Assembly: GCA_035516175.1 (NCBI GenBank)
Contig: DATJAO010000012.1
Span: 1 to 53,907, forward strand
Direction: 5' to 3'
Origin: DASPSR01 sp035516175
Lineage (GTDB): Bacteria; Nitrospirota; UBA9217
Length of the DNA stretch: 53,907 nt
Under the pieces are notes generated by a model. It saw only the letters and a program-made list of their open reading frames with translations. It did no database searches and was not told the origin of the DNA. Of this stretch, positions 52,505-53,907 are shown piece after piece. Both the position numbers and the translations under genes were made by a program. Within the stretch, counting starts at the first letter, position 1, and every line of letters starts with the position of its first letter.

Positions 52505-52906
52505 ATGAAGAAAATTATTCTTATGTTGTTATTATTTCCTACATTTGCGTGGGCACAGCCGACCCTCGAATTTACGACCGAGAAACATGACTTTGGGAGT
52601 GTAATTCAAGGAACACAGCTCGAATATACCTTTGAGTTTATTAATGCTGGATCCGATGAGCTCATCATAAAAGAGGTCAATACGTCCTGAGGATGCGGGG
52701 CCGTGGTGGCTAGTTCAAGCCATCTGAAAGCTGGAGAAAAAGGGAGTATAATAGCAAGGGCTTCCACCCTCATGAAAAAAGGTTTTCTAACGGAAACGAT
52801 TGAGGTTGTGAGCAACGACCCTAAAAGACCGACGGTGATTCTGACATTGCAGGCAACGATACTCGAAAGCATTGTGCCGCTAATAGAGGGGGCTCCCGCT
52901 CATTAA
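52505..52906 (+). CDS. DUF1573 secreted protein with in-frame TGA at the conserved cysteine (possible selenoprotein)
   Basis: 133 residues if the TGA at 52688-52690 is read through. A signal peptide (MKKIILMLLLFPTFAWAQP) is followed by the DUF1573 Ig-like domain: TEKHDFGSVIQGTQLEYTFEFINAGSDELIIKEVNTS, then TGA, then GCGAVVASSSHLKAGEKGS, and VVSNDPKRPTVILTLQATI. In the family this place reads T-S-C-G-C, so TGA replaces the first cysteine. The frame after the TGA stays open and conserved to the normal end at 52906. A hairpin with a GU-containing loop begins 15 bases after the TGA. Either a selenocysteine protein or a gene broken by a single TGC/TGT-to-TGA change. Selenocysteine machinery is not visible in this window. 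Confidence 0.6.
52705..52724 (+). promoter_or_regulatory. SECIS-like hairpin downstream of the in-frame TGA
   Basis: GGTGGCT (52705-52711) pairs with AGCCATC (52718-52724; one G-U pair) around the loop AGTTCA. The loop GU is 23-24 bases after the TGA, close to the spacing in the E. coli fdhF element. The typical bulged U is not obvious. Confidence 0.4.
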
Positions 52907-53161
52907 TTCAGCACTTACTTCATCCTTCGTTAAGCATGAGGATCTATCAAAAACTGATCAAGTCAAAAAAAGGATTTTCTGGGTATGCTATGGTGATAAC
53001 TAGTTCATTATAAATATTGGTAAATAACCTTCCTGGAACTCAAGCAGTTTTCATTCCTTGGAAACTCCACTGTTTCATGCCGTAGTTGTGGGCTTCTACC
53101 TTGAAAATGTCATCCAAAAATACCCTGCAGAGATACCATGGTGTTTGACCAATTTATGCCC

Positions 53162-53344
53162 TCATAAACAGGTTGTTTCAATGACTTTCTTCGCTTCTTC
53201 TTTAGTAATGCCATATTGATAATAAATATATAATGACACCATGTCAGCGAGTTGGGTTACAGGAATATCTGGCATAATTTGAAGGATCTCTTCCTTAAAA
53301 TAATTTGCTGCTTCACAAATAGGCATGTTATCTTTGTTAATCAT
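53162..53344 (-). CDS. Small hypothetical protein
   Basis: 60 residues: MINKDNMPICEAANYFKEEILQIMPDIPVTQLADMVSLYIYYQYGITKEEAKKVIETTCL. It looks like an all-helical soluble protein with two helix-loop-helix units and cysteines near both ends. AAGGGAG lies 8-14 bases upstream of the ATG. I do not recognise the family; composition and ribosome site support a real gene. Confidence 0.5.
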   Translation of the reverse strand: MINKDNMPICEAANYFKEEILQIMPDIPVTQLADMVSLYIYYQYGITKEEAKKVIETTCL

Positions 53345-53357
53345 TCATTTTCTCCCT

Positions 53358-53645
53358 TCATTTTTCTATTTGCACAAACCTGAACCAACCGATATCCAGA
53401 CGATACCGGAATGACTTGTCAGTCCATGCTTCAACGAAATCAAGTATAAACAATAACGCAAGGGTAGTCAAGACCACACTTTGAAGAAGCGGGGGTATGC
53501 ATAACTGAATGGACTGACTGCGACAGTGTCCCTTTATGCTCCCCCTCATGAGGAGAAACGACGGGAGATCCTTGTTTGTTGGGAAGGATAGAAAGCGCCG
53601 AATTTTTGAAAGAGACTGAATTTTGGGGAAACCAGACGCCATCAA
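53358..53645 (-). CDS. Doubtful 95-residue frame with one hydrophobic segment
   Basis: The frame has a basic, Ser-rich start and one membrane-like stretch (LLQSVVLTTLALLFILDFV). There is no ribosome site and no family is recognised. It stops 13 bases before the next small gene on the same strand. Listed only because nothing else occupies the stretch. Confidence 0.2.
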   Translation of the reverse strand: MMASGFPKIQSLSKIRRFLSFPTNKDLPSFLLMRGSIKGHCRSQSIQLCIPPLLQSVVLTTLALLFILDFVEAWTDKSFRYRLDIGWFRFVQIEK

Positions 53646-53658
53646 TGGTCTCTAGATG

Positions 53659-53757
53659 TTAATCTTTTGGCTCTCTTAACCCGAAAGTCACGGCTTTAGC
53701 TTGTCCTCCTACGTAAATTCGTCCGTGAACATGTTTCAACCCGCATTTATTGGTCAT
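53659..53757 (-). CDS. Possible 32-residue peptide next to an insertion-sequence-like hairpin
   Basis: The frame reads MTNKCGLKHVHGRIYVGGQAKAVTFGLREPKD. Composition is protein-like (V-H-G-R-I-Y-V-G-G-Q) but there is no clear ribosome site or known family. It could be a fragment of a larger decayed gene. Confidence 0.25.
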   Translation of the reverse strand: MTNKCGLKHVHGRIYVGGQAKAVTFGLREPKD

Positions 53758-53778
53758 CCAGATTAATTACCAAAACCA

Positions 53779-53819
53779 CCGCAGAAAGCCCCTGGCTTTA
53801 GACATGGGGATGAATGCGG
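53779..53819 (+). repeat. Subterminal hairpin of an IS200/IS605-like element
   Basis: An outer stem CCGCA/TGCGG encloses AAAGCCCCTGGCTTTAGACATGGGG, with CCCC pairing GGGG. This AAGCCCC-x-CTTTAG-x-GGGG form is common at ends of IS200/IS605 (TnpB) elements. Confidence 0.4.
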
Positions 53820-53867
53820 GAATTGTTTTAGTTGATATTTAGCAAATAATACAATATATTAGTTGTT

Positions 53868-53907
53868 ATGGCTCCAAAGGCGACAACCCAGTCTTTCATC
53901 CACGAGT
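53868..53907 (+). CDS. Start of a TnpB-like gene, runs off the window
   Basis: Thirteen codons are visible, MAPKATTQSFIHE, from an ATG in an AT-rich leader. Some TnpB proteins begin with a similar T-x-S-F-x-x-E segment. With the hairpin just upstream, an IS200/IS605-type gene is the best guess, but the visible part is too short to prove it. Confidence 0.3.
   Translation, partial: MAPKATTQSFIHE

Noticed and set aside
46954..52906. TGA recoding of the whole genetic code
   Set aside because: Many intact genes in the window, such as the rhodanese gene at 51965, end in TGA; the two in-frame TGAs stand at different amino acids (Trp and Cys).

Overview
The window looks like the chromosome of an anaerobic or facultative Gram-negative bacterium. 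The signs are a full proton-pumping complex I operon, an archaeal-style split glutamate synthase with built-in ferredoxin domains, a B12-dependent ribonucleotide reductase, periplasmic c-type heme sensing, TatA, UppP and DedA. The gene content would fit Nitrospirota or a deltaproteobacterial-type lineage. That placement is inference from content, because the window holds no rRNA or other marker gene. The core (about 6.6-38.7 kb) is visibly GC-rich. The flanks (about 4.2-6.5 kb and 41.5-53.9 kb) are more AT-rich and patchy.

Left end (1-4.2 kb): the start of a transposase leaves the window on the minus strand. Next comes a group II intron whose reverse transcriptase (RT) gene is broken twice, by a one-base frameshift and by a 2.2-kb serine-recombinase element. 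That element sits exactly in the conserved PQGG-V-I-SPLL codons. It has perfect 27-bp inverted ends and carries three overlapping minus-strand genes. Its removal restores the RT reading frame across the junction.

4.2-6.5 kb: a truncated flavodoxin-type reductase, a two-CW-domain protein and a CZB zinc-sensing protein. 6.6-12.1 kb: a minus-strand glutamate synthase operon (glutaminase, FMN synthase, GXGXG-GltD-ferredoxin fusion) with a consensus promoter, a terminator inside the leader and two terminators at the end. 12.4-13.6 kb: a small DUF2892 membrane protein with a promoter carrying a palindromic Crp/Fnr-type site at about -41, next to a Crp/Fnr regulator gene. 14-19.4 kb: MltD-like transglycosylase, HtrA-like protease, class II ribonucleotide reductase and a YwiC-like membrane protein.

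19.5-37.8 kb: one long minus-strand operon, nuoA-B-C-D, then a five-gene regulatory module (DRTGG, CBS-HATPase, DRTGG, PHP, HATPase), then nuoE, a [2Fe-2S] protein, a HydB-like NuoF, nuoG-H-I-J-K-L-M-N. It has a consensus sigma70 promoter and a strong terminator. The NADH-input module resembles that of HydABC-type bifurcating hydrogenases more than classical complex I. The regulatory genes are of the kind known as uncharacterised neighbours of such hydrogenases. This is the most interesting physiological unit of the window.

38-53.9 kb: accessory genes. They include two methyltransferases, a heme-binding GGDEF-EAL protein, a DUF3300/DUF2950 pair, UppP plus DedA (undecaprenyl carrier recycling), a YetF gene with a TGA at a Trp position, TatA, an AhpD-like protein and several small proteins. 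Also here are a periplasmic rhodanese and a DUF1573 protein with an in-frame TGA exactly where the family's conserved cysteine lies, followed by a SECIS-like hairpin (a possible selenoprotein). The window ends in what looks like the edge of an IS200/IS605-type element.
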